A stretch of DNA of 14,324 bases, from assembly GCA_051819745.1 (NCBI GenBank), contig JBNJGO010000023.1, positions 1 through 14,324 of the forward strand. Direction: 5' to 3'. Made by a program: the position numbers and the translations under genes. Of the stretch, positions 6,339 to 12,620 are shown in pieces; within the stretch, counting starts at the first letter, position 1; every line of letters starts with the position of its first letter. Under the pieces are notes generated by a model. That model was not told where the DNA came from and did not search any database. It worked only from the letters and a program-made list of their open reading frames with translations. This stretch comes from SKGA01 sp051819745. GTDB lineage: Archaea; Nanobdellota; Nanobdellia; Woesearchaeales; SKGA01.

Positions 6339-6548
6339 TTAAGAATATTCGATTTGTTCTTTCATATCTCGAATTTTCATACGGGTAATATACCCTGCAA
6401 TCACATTTCTCAGTTTCTTTGAAGCTCCTTTTTCAACTTCTTTAAGTACTGCTTTATTTTCTGAAAAGTGTGAAGTGAATCGCTCTTTATACTTTTCATA
6501 TACTTCGTTGGTTAACGCTTTAATTAATTTTGTTTTTATTCGTCCCAT
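6339..6548 (-). CDS. rps17e: Small-subunit ribosomal protein S17e
   Basis: S17e is a component of the archaeal and eukaryotic small ribosomal subunit, absent from bacteria. The 69-residue protein starts MGRIKTKLIKALTNEVYEKY, the family's characteristic N-terminus, followed by FSENKAVL (28-35) and SKKLRNVIAGYITRM (43-57), which match the expected SKKLRNRIAGYITR block. The length is typical. The ATG at 6548 is preceded by GTGAT within TAAGTGATAAC and by a TATA-like box about 37 bases upstream. It heads an apparent two-gene unit with alba. Confidence 0.93.
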   Translation of the reverse strand: MGRIKTKLIKALTNEVYEKYKERFTSHFSENKAVLKEVEKGASKKLRNVIAGYITRMKIRDMKEQIEYS

Positions 6549-6925
6549 GTTATCACTTATGATAGGGAGTGGCTTTTGTATTTATAAAAATAGCGATTTT
6601 AAGGTGCTGTTCAGAATGCTAATTCGCATTCATTTTTGCAATACGATTTTTACCAATTCTTTCCAAAATCTCTTAAAACGAGGTTTACTTTCACTTGTTG
6701 AGTATATTTGTGTTTGCTTTTTTTCTTTATATTTTCTTTATATATTATTATGTTCTTTTCTGGACAAGATCGATTTTAAAAACAAAAATACTGTTTTTAA
6801 GGTTATTTATAGTGTAATTGTGCTATTCTAATACATTTATTTAATAAACATTAACTTTTTAAATACTTAATTATCCATTTTCTATCTTCAGTTTTAATTT
6901 CAATATTGCTGTTGGGTAGACTTAA
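6549..6925. other. 377-base AT-rich spacer without a recognisable gene
   Basis: This spacer holds the promoter of rps17e (minus-strand TTTTTATAAA at 6581-6590), a perfect 6-bp hairpin GAATGC/GCATTC (6614-6631, 6-base loop) followed by ATTTTTGC, and possible TATA-like boxes for the next gene (TTTTTAAATA near 6856-6865 and TTTTAATT near 6892-6899). A plus-strand hydrophobic open frame crosses from 6475 to 6831, but it is antisense to rps17e and looks fortuitous. I see no tRNA or known RNA. Confidence 0.5.
6581..6590 (-). promoter_or_regulatory. TATA-like box for rps17e-alba
   Basis: The minus-strand sequence TTTTTATAAA is centred about 37 bases before the rps17e ATG. A start about 25 bases downstream leaves a leader of roughly 10 bases containing GTGAT. 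Confidence 0.5.
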
Positions 6926-7123
6926 ATGACAGAAAAATATGAAGATGAAGATATAAAACGATTTTCATTCAAGGTGAAAAAATTACTTTCTCATTATGAA
7001 GGTAAACACCTCATGCAGATTCTTAAAGAGGAGACAAACATAAAAGATGAATTTTGTTCTCTTCTAGATTTACCTAATAATAAACTCGAAGAATATGTCG
7101 ACAAGGCCCTTGATCAAGGTTAA
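6926..7123 (+). CDS. Unknown 65-residue charged helical protein
   Basis: The protein is not recognised. It is charged, with one cysteine, and reads as mainly helical: DEDIKRFSFKVKKLLSHYEGKHLMQILKEE, then NIKDEFCSLLDLPNNKLEEYVDKALDQG. The spacing of hydrophobic residues suggests a small helical bundle, or a helix-turn-helix-like fold in the second half. No membrane or export signal is present. The ATG at 6926 is preceded by a TATA-like TTTTAATT about 31 bases upstream and a weak GGGTAGAC. T-rich sequence follows the stop at about 7130-7151. The codon use and helical pattern look coding, but the short length leaves doubt. It converges with uvrC. Confidence 0.6.
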   Translation: MTEKYEDEDIKRFSFKVKKLLSHYEGKHLMQILKEETNIKDEFCSLLDLPNNKLEEYVDKALDQG

Positions 7124-7168
7124 TTTGCTATTTTTTCCCTTTTTCTTTCCAAACCATCTTCCTATAAC

Positions 7169-8749
7169 TCATTCTCTTTTTTGTCTTTTGCTCCGAAGTA
7201 ACTTATGATATGTTATTCCAAAGCGATGGGCTTCATCTCTTGCTTGAATGAGTGTTTTTATCATCAAAGTATTCTTATCAAATCGTTTTGCAACCACTTC
7301 TTTCGGAAAATAAATTTCTTCGTATTTTTTTGCAATTCCAATTAATGGGATGGAAACACCTAGCTTATGGAGTGCTTTCATCGCAAAATCAACTTGAATT
7401 CGTCCACCATCAATGAGAATGAGATCCGGAAATTCTTTTTTTTCGTCTAATAATCGCTTATATCGTCTCCGCACGACTTCTTCGATAGCCCTAAAATCAT
7501 CAATTCCATCAACTGTCCTAATCTTAAATTTTCGATATTTTTCTTTAACTGGTTTTCCATCTTCGAAATAACTCATTGCGCCAACCATTTCAGACCCTGA
7601 TAAATGAGATATATCAAAACACTCAATTGTTCTTACAGGTGTTTCCAAAGAAAGATGTTGTTGAATATCATTTGCGAGAGTTATTGCATTACTGAATTTA
7701 CTTGAAAGATTTTGTTTTGCCATATCCAATAATTCTTTTTTCAATCCTTTTTGAGGTATAGTTATTGTTATCTTTCGTTTTGCTTTTTCTGATAGGTACT
7801 CTTTGATGGATTCATCTTGTAATGGTTGGGGTATGATTATCTCTGAGGGGAGAGGGGTGTTTTCATAATATCTTTTAATAAATTCATCAAGAACATCCTC
7901 TTCTCCTGCAATTGTAAATTCTTGTCGCTGTTCGAGAATTCCATTACGAAATGAAAAAACGATAAGATATGTTTTACTAATGGTATCGTTTGAATCAACA
8001 AAAGTATAGTATGAAATCACATCTTGCTCTTCTAGACGATTATTTTCAACAAGAATCCTCTTTTGAAGATATTCTAAAGCAGAAATCTGTTCTTTCCGTT
8101 CCTTTGCTTTTTCATATTCTTGCTTTGAAGAAAAAGCATACATTTCTCGCTCCAAAATTTTAATTAAAGACTTATTATTGCCTCGTAAATACGAACGAAC
8201 CTTATCAACATACTGATTATATTTTTTTTCTGATTGATACTTGACACAGGGGGCTCTACAGGTCTCAATGTGATAACGCAAACAAGGTTTTTTCGGAAAT
8301 GTCTTACATGATCTGATAAAAAAACGTTTCTGTAATGTTTCGATCAATGTTCGTCTGAGCTGTCCGCTTGTAAAAGGTCCAAAATACTCTCCTGGAATAG
8401 ATTTAGTTCTTGCAGTGAGTAAACGAGGAAATATTTCATCGGTCAAGACAATCCAGGCATATCTCAACGAATATTTTAACTCGATATTGTATTGGGGAGT
8501 GTGTTTTTTGATAAGATTAGACTCTAATAATAACGCCTCAACTTCATTTTTTGTTATGATGTGCTCGATTGAATGAATATGCTCTACCAAATGTGTGGTT
8601 TTAGAATCAATATGTTTTTTTGTAAAATAACTACTCACTCTTTTTCTAAGATTTTTTGCTTTTCCAATGTAAATAATTTTATCAGCAGTATCTTTAAAAA
8701 AATAACATCCTGGCTTTTGAGGCAATTGCAACGGGTCTGGTGAAACCAT
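7169..8749 (-). CDS. uvrC: UvrABC nuclease subunit UvrC, without the C-terminal HhH domain
   Basis: UvrC cuts damaged DNA on both sides of a lesion in the UvrABC complex. The 526-residue protein has the N-terminal GIY-YIG nuclease (GCYFFKD 14-20, IIYIGKAKNLRKRV 25-38, EVEALLLESNLIKK 69-82), and the Cys-rich region with C148, C156, C164 and C168 that binds an iron-sulfur cluster in this family. It continues with a UVR-type UvrB-contact helix pair (about 200-235) and the RNase H-like nuclease (IECFDISHLSG 375-385, LILIDGG 443-449, RDEAHRFGI 504-512). It stops just after the RDEAHRF helix at QKRE, where most UvrC proteins (about 600 residues) continue with a tandem helix-hairpin-helix domain. 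No HhH coding follows in any frame, so this is a natural shortening, not a frameshift seen here. A TATA-like box about 27 bases before ATG 8749 implies a leaderless mRNA. No uvrA or uvrB is in the window. Confidence 0.93.
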   Translation of the reverse strand: MVSPDPLQLPQKPGCYFFKDTADKIIYIGKAKNLRKRVSSYFTKKHIDSKTTHLVEHIHSIEHIITKNEVEALLLESNLIKKHTPQYNIELKYSLRYAWIVLTDEIFPRLLTARTKSIPGEYFGPFTSGQLRRTLIETLQKRFFIRSCKTFPKKPCLRYHIETCRAPCVKYQSEKKYNQYVDKVRSYLRGNNKSLIKILEREMYAFSSKQEYEKAKERKEQISALEYLQKRILVENNRLEEQDVISYYTFVDSNDTISKTYLIVFSFRNGILEQRQEFTIAGEEDVLDEFIKRYYENTPLPSEIIIPQPLQDESIKEYLSEKAKRKITITIPQKGLKKELLDMAKQNLSSKFSNAITLANDIQQHLSLETPVRTIECFDISHLSGSEMVGAMSYFEDGKPVKEKYRKFKIRTVDGIDDFRAIEEVVRRRYKRLLDEKKEFPDLILIDGGRIQVDFAMKALHKLGVSIPLIGIAKKYEEIYFPKEVVAKRFDKNTLMIKTLIQARDEAHRFGITYHKLLRSKRQKRE

Positions 8750-8770
8750 AGCTATATGTATGAGACTCTT

Positions 8771-8780
8771 ATTTTAAAAA
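8771..8780 (-). promoter_or_regulatory. TATA-like box for uvrC
   Basis: The minus-strand sequence TTTTTAAAAT is centred about 27 bases before the uvrC ATG. Its near-palindromic core could also serve plus-strand initiation near 8802. Confidence 0.5.
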
Positions 8781-8838
8781 TGTAGTGAATGATGAATCAA
8801 TATGCTGTGAAACTACTCTTATTATGTGATTTTCCCTG

Positions 8839-8854
8839 AGAGTGCGCTCTTTTT
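8839..8854 (+). terminator. Small hairpin with T-run in the uvrC/L21e spacer
   Basis: AGAG-TGCG-CTCT (8839-8850) is followed directly by four T. It is weak (four pairs plus a possible G-U) but resembles an intrinsic terminator on the plus strand, although no coding gene precedes it on that strand. Confidence 0.3.
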
Positions 8855-8888
8855 GGATAAAGTCATATTAATGGCTCTGTCATCTCTC

Positions 8889-8912
8889 AAACACCTTTGT
8901 TGAGGTGTTTTT
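8889..8912 (+). terminator. Perfect 8-bp hairpin followed by T in the uvrC/L21e spacer
   Basis: AAACACCT (8889-8896) and AGGTGTTT (8903-8910) form a perfect stem with a TTGTTG loop, ending in a T-run on the plus strand. This is terminator-like, yet no plus-strand coding gene lies upstream, so it may end a small RNA or act in regulation. Confidence 0.45.
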
Positions 8913-8998
8913 CATTCACAATTCATGGCGAAAGTTGTTTTTTATATTGTTGGTTATACATTTTTATTCCTTTTGGAATGAGGCCATATTAACACAAC

Positions 8999-9009
8999 TT
9001 TTATAAATA
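8999..9009 (+). promoter_or_regulatory. TATA box for the L21e-rpoF-DUF655 operon
   Basis: TTTTATAAATA is centred about 28 bases before ATG 9032. The predicted transcript starts at or just before that codon, which favours ATG 9032 over GTG 9023. Confidence 0.6.
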
Positions 9010-9031
9010 GAATGTTATTTCTGTGAGTTCT

Positions 9032-9328
9032 ATGGTAGACAGAATCGGTGGGTTTAGACGAAAAACTCGACAAAAATTCCGTAAAAACATCCGAGAGCGG
9101 GGAAAACTCAGTCAGCGAAAGTTTTTCCAAACGTTTGAAGGTGGTGACAAAGTACTATTACATGCCGATCCAGCATATCAACGAGGCATGTATTTTCCTC
9201 GATTCCATGGAAAAGTTGGAATTATCGGTGATAAAGTAGGTGCTTGTTACGAAGTCAAAATTAAAGATTTCTCGAAAGAGAAAACTGTCATCGTCCATCC
9301 AGTTCATCTAGAAAAAACAACTGTTTGA
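9032..9328 (+). CDS. rpl21e: Large-subunit ribosomal protein L21e
   Basis: L21e is an archaeal/eukaryotic protein of the large ribosomal subunit. From ATG 9032 it has 98 residues, the usual family length. It has a basic, Arg/Lys-rich N-terminus (FRRKTRQKFRKN), the segment FFQTFEGGDKVLLHADPAYQ, then RGMYFPRFHGKVGIIGDKVGACYEVKIKDF, and the closing TVIVHPVHLEK that typifies the family. GTG 9023 would add three residues but conflicts with the TATA spacing. It is the first gene of a likely operon: rpoF begins 32 bases after its stop. The L21e-rpoF-DUF655 order is conserved in many archaea. Confidence 0.93.
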   Translation: MVDRIGGFRRKTRQKFRKNIRERGKLSQRKFFQTFEGGDKVLLHADPAYQRGMYFPRFHGKVGIIGDKVGACYEVKIKDFSKEKTVIVHPVHLEKTTV

Positions 9329-9359
9329 TTCGAGACAATATATCCTAAGGTGTTTACAT

Positions 9360-9713
9360 ATGACAAAACCAACTGTTATTGAGAAGAAACCTCTTTCTAT
9401 CGCGGAAGTAAAAACAATCATTAGCTCCGTTCAAAAACGTGACGGCGAACTTTCTTTCCGTGCAGGAAAAACAAAAGAACACGTTGACTTGGTTTCAGCT
9501 CTACCAAAAACAAAAAGTAAACAGTTGGCAAAAGCAATTAGTGATTTGGAAATACCTCGACTCAAGGATCATCAAATTCTTAAGATAGTTGATTTGCATC
9601 CTCAAAATGAAGAACAACTTCATGTTTTCCTCAGTGGATTTAATATCACTGTCTCAAAAGAAAATCTCAAGAAGATAATGAGTGTAGTATCTGATTATCC
9701 TCCCGCAGTTTAA
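9360..9713 (+). CDS. rpoF: DNA-directed RNA polymerase subunit Rpb4/RpoF
   Basis: RpoF forms the stalk of archaeal RNA polymerase with RpoE (Rpb7) and helps promoter opening and termination. The 117-residue protein matches archaeal RpoF in length and layout: an N-terminal segment VIEKKPLSIAEVKTIISSVQKRDGELSFRAGKTKEHVD that wraps RpoE, and a C-terminal HRDC-like helical domain with LEIPRLKDHQILKIVDLHPQNEEQLHVFL and ITVSKENLKKIMSVV. Sequence similarity in this family is low, so the call leans partly on its position between L21e and DUF655, which is the standard archaeal arrangement. The ribosome-binding site AAGGTG (9347-9352) is seven bases before ATG 9360, as expected for an internal operon gene. 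Confidence 0.88.
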   Translation: MTKPTVIEKKPLSIAEVKTIISSVQKRDGELSFRAGKTKEHVDLVSALPKTKSKQLAKAISDLEIPRLKDHQILKIVDLHPQNEEQLHVFLSGFNITVSKENLKKIMSVVSDYPPAV

Positions 9714-9797
9714 TTCTTTGCTATTTACAAAGCACTTGTTTGAAATAGAAAGATTTTTAAGTCTTTTAATCGCAAGTGGTTTTTAGGGGTTGTATCT

Positions 9798-10370
9798 ATG
9801 AATAACAATAACAATACTGAAATTAAACGAGAAGAACATGCTGTAGTGCTTGACTTCCTCAAAAACGGTTATGTGTCTGACACCAGACCTAGTCATAAGA
9901 AATCATCTGTAGCTCAAGCTATTGGCAAGAATAATTTGGCTCTTCTTGAATTAGTACCTCGAAAAGATGTGTTCCTACAGCCTTATGAAGAAGTTTATGT
10001 TGGAGATGGAAAAAGAGAGAAAATCCATCATGTAATAGGTAAAATTCCTTTGAACAAACTCACTGCAACTGCACGTTCTGAATTAGATCACATTCTCATG
10101 CAAATTGTCAAAGAACGAGAGGATATTTTTATTCGTTTCTTTAATAAAAGCAGACCTTTGAGCACAAGAATGCATTCGTTAGAATTGCTTCCTGGCTTAG
10201 GTAAAAAACATATGTGGGAGGTTGTTGAAGAACGAAGAGGAGAACCTTTCACTAGTTTTGAAGATTTGAAATCCCGTGTGAAAGCAATTTCTAATCCTGA
10301 GAAACTTGTTGCTAAACGGATTATAAAAGAACTTGAAGGTAATGAAAAACACAATCTTTTCGTAAAATAA
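9798..10370 (+). CDS. DUF655 (COG1491) predicted nucleic-acid-binding protein
   Basis: DUF655 proteins are archaeal, of unproven function, and predicted to bind RNA. The 190-residue protein has an Asn-rich start encoded by an AAT/AAC run, the typical block EEHAVVLDFLKNGY (12-25), an OB-like beta region with ALLELVPRK (48-56) and YVGDGKREKIHHVIGKI (67-83), a helical segment, and a helix-hairpin-helix region with LPGLGKKHMWEVVEERRG (131-148) and FEDLKSRVKAISNPEKLVAKRIIKEL (154-179). The length matches the family. ATG 9798 follows AGGGGT (9785-9790) and a TATA-like TTTTTAAG near 9754-9761, so it may have its own promoter as well as operon transcription. In many archaea ksgA follows; here it does not. 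Confidence 0.88.
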   Translation: MNNNNNTEIKREEHAVVLDFLKNGYVSDTRPSHKKSSVAQAIGKNNLALLELVPRKDVFLQPYEEVYVGDGKREKIHHVIGKIPLNKLTATARSELDHILMQIVKEREDIFIRFFNKSRPLSTRMHSLELLPGLGKKHMWEVVEERRGEPFTSFEDLKSRVKAISNPEKLVAKRIIKELEGNEKHNLFVK

Positions 10371-10393
10371 TTTTTATTTTTTTATCTTTTTTC
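10371..10393 (+). terminator. T-tract terminator after DUF655
   Basis: A T-rich run starts immediately after the DUF655 stop codon on the plus strand and closes the L21e operon. No hairpin is evident. Confidence 0.5.
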
Positions 10394-10496
10394 TAATCAA
10401 CCGTTTTCATAAAATGCTATTTTCACTTGGTCCTATATATATTACATTGGTTTGCAATACAACTGCTTTTTACTCATTAGAAGATGTTTTATTTTA

Positions 10497-10520
10497 AATA
10501 AAGAAAAAAATAAAAAGAAA
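10497..10520 (-). terminator. T-tract terminator after L11
   Basis: The A-rich plus strand here reads as a long T-rich tract on the minus strand, about 16 bases after the L11 stop codon. Confidence 0.45.
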
Positions 10521-10535
10521 TAACTATGTTTTAGC

Positions 10536-11018
10536 TTATTCCTTGAATTTGTTGTCAAAAGAACCCTTGTTAACTTCAAGTATAACTTCCTCTGACTTCT
10601 TTCCATCAACAGTGATTCCCATGCTTCGGCAACTTCCAATAATCTCTTTTGATTTTTGCTTAGTGTCAACGCCTAAAAGATTATCTGACTTCATCCTTAC
10701 AATTTTGAGAATTTGATCGAATGAAATATTTCCTGCTGTTTCAGTTCCGGGAGTTTGAGCTGCTTTTTTCAAACCTGCTTCTTGCTTGATAAGTGCTGAA
10801 GCTGGAGGTGTACCGACTTTTATAGTATACTCTTTTGAATCAGTATCAACTGTTACTGTTACTGGAACTTGCATTCCAGCAAAATCTGCGGTTTTTTTAT
10901 TGATATCTCCCACGACTTGTCCGATATTAACTCCCATCGGACCTAAAGCAGGACCTAAAGGTGGTGCTGCAGTTGCTTTTCCACCCGTAATCAAAACTTC
11001 AATATTTTCTTTTGCCAT
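10536..11018 (-). CDS. rpl11: Large-subunit ribosomal protein L11
   Basis: L11 binds 23S rRNA at the GTPase-associated centre and contacts elongation factors. The 160-residue archaeal-type protein has the N-terminal domain with the Pro-rich linker region PPLGPALGPMGVNIGQVV (19-36), INKKTADFAGMQVPVTVTVD (39-58) and VGTPPASALIKQEAG (68-82). Its C-terminal rRNA-binding domain includes GNISFDQILKIVRMKSDNLL (96-115) and IIGSCRSMGITVDG (125-138). The ATG at 11018 is preceded by GGGAGTTGA. A TATA-like box lies about 117 bases upstream, which suggests an unusually long leader for this window, with an inverted repeat inside. L1 and L10, its usual archaeal partners, do not follow. Confidence 0.94.
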   Translation of the reverse strand: MAKENIEVLITGGKATAAPPLGPALGPMGVNIGQVVGDINKKTADFAGMQVPVTVTVDTDSKEYTIKVGTPPASALIKQEAGLKKAAQTPGTETAGNISFDQILKIVRMKSDNLLGVDTKQKSKEIIGSCRSMGITVDGKKSEEVILEVNKGSFDNKFKE

Positions 11019-11064
11019 TTTTTTTCAACTCCCATACTTATTGTATGTTGGATGCCTTCATTTC

Positions 11065-11088
11065 ATTGTTCTTGAAATAATGAACAAT
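11065..11088. promoter_or_regulatory. 7-bp inverted repeat in the L11 leader
   Basis: ATTGTTC (11065-11071) and GAACAAT (11082-11088) are perfect inverted copies across a 10-base AT-rich loop. They lie between the likely L11 promoter and its start codon. This could be an operator or an RNA hairpin for feedback control. Confidence 0.4.
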
Positions 11089-11130
11089 CTACTTTGAAAG
11101 CGACCAGTTAATTCAAGAAAAATAGGGTTT

Positions 11131-11140
11131 CTTTTATAAG
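11131..11140 (-). promoter_or_regulatory. TATA-like box for rpl11
   Basis: The minus-strand sequence CTTATAAAAG is the best promoter candidate upstream of L11. It would place the transcript start near 11110 and leave a leader of about 90 bases. Confidence 0.45.
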
Positions 11141-11205
11141 CTTTGCGAGAAGCAGAGTACTATGTTTTCAAGGTGGACTTTGGAAATATGTTAGCTTCCC
11201 AAACA

Positions 11206-11976
11206 TTATTTTTTTATTGTGTATTTATCGTTTTGCAATTCTTGTTGTGGCTTGAATGTGTCGGATTGTTTTTGTTTGGTCTTAAGTTCTGCTGGTTTGA
11301 TATTGTTATATGAATCGCTCATCATTTTATTTTCCAAGGTTGTTTCTTTATTATTTTGGAGCGGAGTGGTTGTATTATACGTATCAACTTTTGAAGCTAA
11401 TGTCGAATCATATTTAGATTCTATTTCTTCCTCTCGCTTAGAAATAACATCTTGGAGGAGCGAATATGTTTGTGAAATATTTTCCTGGATTGGTGTTGAA
11501 AAATCATACGTTTGTGTTGTTCTAATAGCATCCGAAATCTCAAAGAATTTGTACGCGTCATCGGGAGTCCACTCTTCCTTTTTTTGTAGCAAATACAATT
11601 CTTGTCTTGTAGAATAACTCGTTGCTGTCGTAAGACGCTGTGCGGTTATTGGTGTATAATTATCTGGTAATTCTGTTATTGTTTCATCTTCATTCTCATT
11701 TCTTGACTCTTCGCTCTTTCTGATAAATTCTTCAAGCGCAACCCTTTGTTTTTCAATGTTTTCTCTTTCATTTTCAAGTTGCTCTTGTTGTTTTTGTTCA
11801 ATATCATCCCCTGCTTCTTCGATAAGATTTCGAATGGTTTCTAATTCAGCCAATAATCGTTTAATCTCCTTTTCGTGTTCTCGAAGTTTGAATTTCAATT
11901 CGTTTTCTGCCTTTTTGAACAGATTGAATCGAAGTCGAGGATCAGTCTTTTCTGGCTTCATTGATTCTTGGGACAT
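11206..11976 (-). CDS. Unknown coiled-coil protein
   Basis: The protein is not recognised. From ATG 11976 it has 256 residues. DPRLRFNLFKKAENELKFKLREHEKEIKRLLAEL and the following charged stretch to about residue 92 form a strong predicted coiled coil. Next come a Thr/Tyr-rich linker (100-125) and a second helical region with EWTPDDAYKFFEISDAIR (135-152) and SLLQDVISKREEEIESKYD. The Asn/Thr/Lys-rich tail from about 195 is probably disordered. There are no cysteines, membrane segments or signal peptide. The frame extends to an ATG at 12057, but that start lies inside the thpR promoter. ATG 11976 has a TATA-like box about 27 bases upstream, consistent with a leaderless transcript. Confidence 0.75.
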   Translation of the reverse strand: MSQESMKPEKTDPRLRFNLFKKAENELKFKLREHEKEIKRLLAELETIRNLIEEAGDDIEQKQQEQLENERENIEKQRVALEEFIRKSEESRNENEDETITELPDNYTPITAQRLTTATSYSTRQELYLLQKKEEWTPDDAYKFFEISDAIRTTQTYDFSTPIQENISQTYSLLQDVISKREEEIESKYDSTLASKVDTYNTTTPLQNNKETTLENKMMSDSYNNIKPAELKTKQKQSDTFKPQQELQNDKYTIKK

Positions 11977-11998
11977 ATATATTATAAAATTGATATTG

Positions 11999-12006
11999 CT
12001 TAAAAA
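11999..12006 (-). promoter_or_regulatory. TATA-like box for the coiled-coil gene
   Basis: The minus-strand sequence TTTTTAAG is centred about 27 bases before ATG 11976 and supports that start over the upstream in-frame ATG at 12057. Confidence 0.45.
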
Positions 12007-12056
12007 TGTTTTGTTATTTGATTTGAGCTTAGATGCATGGTCTTTAAAAGCAAACA

Positions 12057-12064
12057 TTTATAAT
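12057..12064 (+). promoter_or_regulatory. TATA box for thpR
   Basis: TTTATAAT is centred about 30 bases before the thpR ATG at 12090, indicating a leaderless or nearly leaderless mRNA. Confidence 0.55.
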
Positions 12065-12089
12065 CTCATTTTATTGTGTTGCTATTGTT

Positions 12090-12605
12090 ATGAGGTTGTT
12101 TATAGCGATTGACTTATCAGATTATACTAATAAATTCTCGACAGTCCAACATCGTTCGCTTCCTTCGGATTTAACGTTATCTTCATCGTTTCATTTAACT
12201 TTGATTTTTTTAGGTTCGGTTTCTGAAAAACAACTTCCAATAATTATTGAATCTCTTCATAAAGTGCGTTCTAAGCCATTCACACTATTATTTGATCACA
12301 TAGATACTTTTTCTATTCATCGAAAAAAAGAATTATTTTGGATGGGGGTTTCACAACCAGAATTAGTTATTCAATTACGACGTAAATTACTTCATCATCT
12401 AGTTCCTTTTTGTGCAAAATCTCCGCGACGGTTCATTCCTCATGTAACTCTTGCTAAACGAAAATCTCGTCCAGGAGTTTCTTTTCATGCAAAACGTACT
12501 CTTGTTCCTTCTTTTCAAGCAAACATTTCTTCTTTTGTATTGGTACAAAGTACGCCCAGCGCTGAAGGTTATCGTTATACAGTCATTTCACGATTCAAAT
12601 TGTGA
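12090..12605 (+). CDS. thpR: RNA 2',3'-cyclic phosphodiesterase (2'-5' RNA ligase family)
   Basis: ThpR opens 2',3'-cyclic phosphate ends of RNA to 2'-phosphates and can join tRNA halves with a 2'-5' linkage in vitro. The 171-residue protein starts MRLFIAIDLS, the standard first strand, and has both catalytic HxTx motifs: FHLTLIFLG (His35, Thr37) and FIPHVTLAK (His118, Thr120). The final strands FVLVQSTPSAEGYRYTVISRFKL match the family C-terminus, where a Ser-rich loop precedes Y-x-y. The length is slightly below the usual 180-190. It diverges from the coiled-coil gene and stands alone on its strand between two minus-strand orphan genes. Confidence 0.92.
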   Translation: MRLFIAIDLSDYTNKFSTVQHRSLPSDLTLSSSFHLTLIFLGSVSEKQLPIIIESLHKVRSKPFTLLFDHIDTFSIHRKKELFWMGVSQPELVIQLRRKLLHHLVPFCAKSPRRFIPHVTLAKRKSRPGVSFHAKRTLVPSFQANISSFVLVQSTPSAEGYRYTVISRFKL

Positions 12606-12620
12606 TTTTCTTTTTTTGTG

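Noticed and set aside
6475..6831. Plus-strand 118-codon hydrophobic frame
   Set aside because: It is antisense to rps17e at its start, and the Phe/Leu/Ile content is what T-rich spacer DNA produces by chance. No promoter or ribosome-binding site fits.
8789..8839. Possible box C/D guide RNA (ATGATGA at 8789-8795, CTGA at 8836-8839)
   Set aside because: The overall length is right, but the internal D' box is missing, the C' candidate leaves only a few bases before box D, and there is no terminal stem. Chance match is likely.
11977..12057. Longer start for the coiled-coil gene
   Set aside because: The extension lies over the thpR promoter and over the coiled-coil gene's own TATA-like box.
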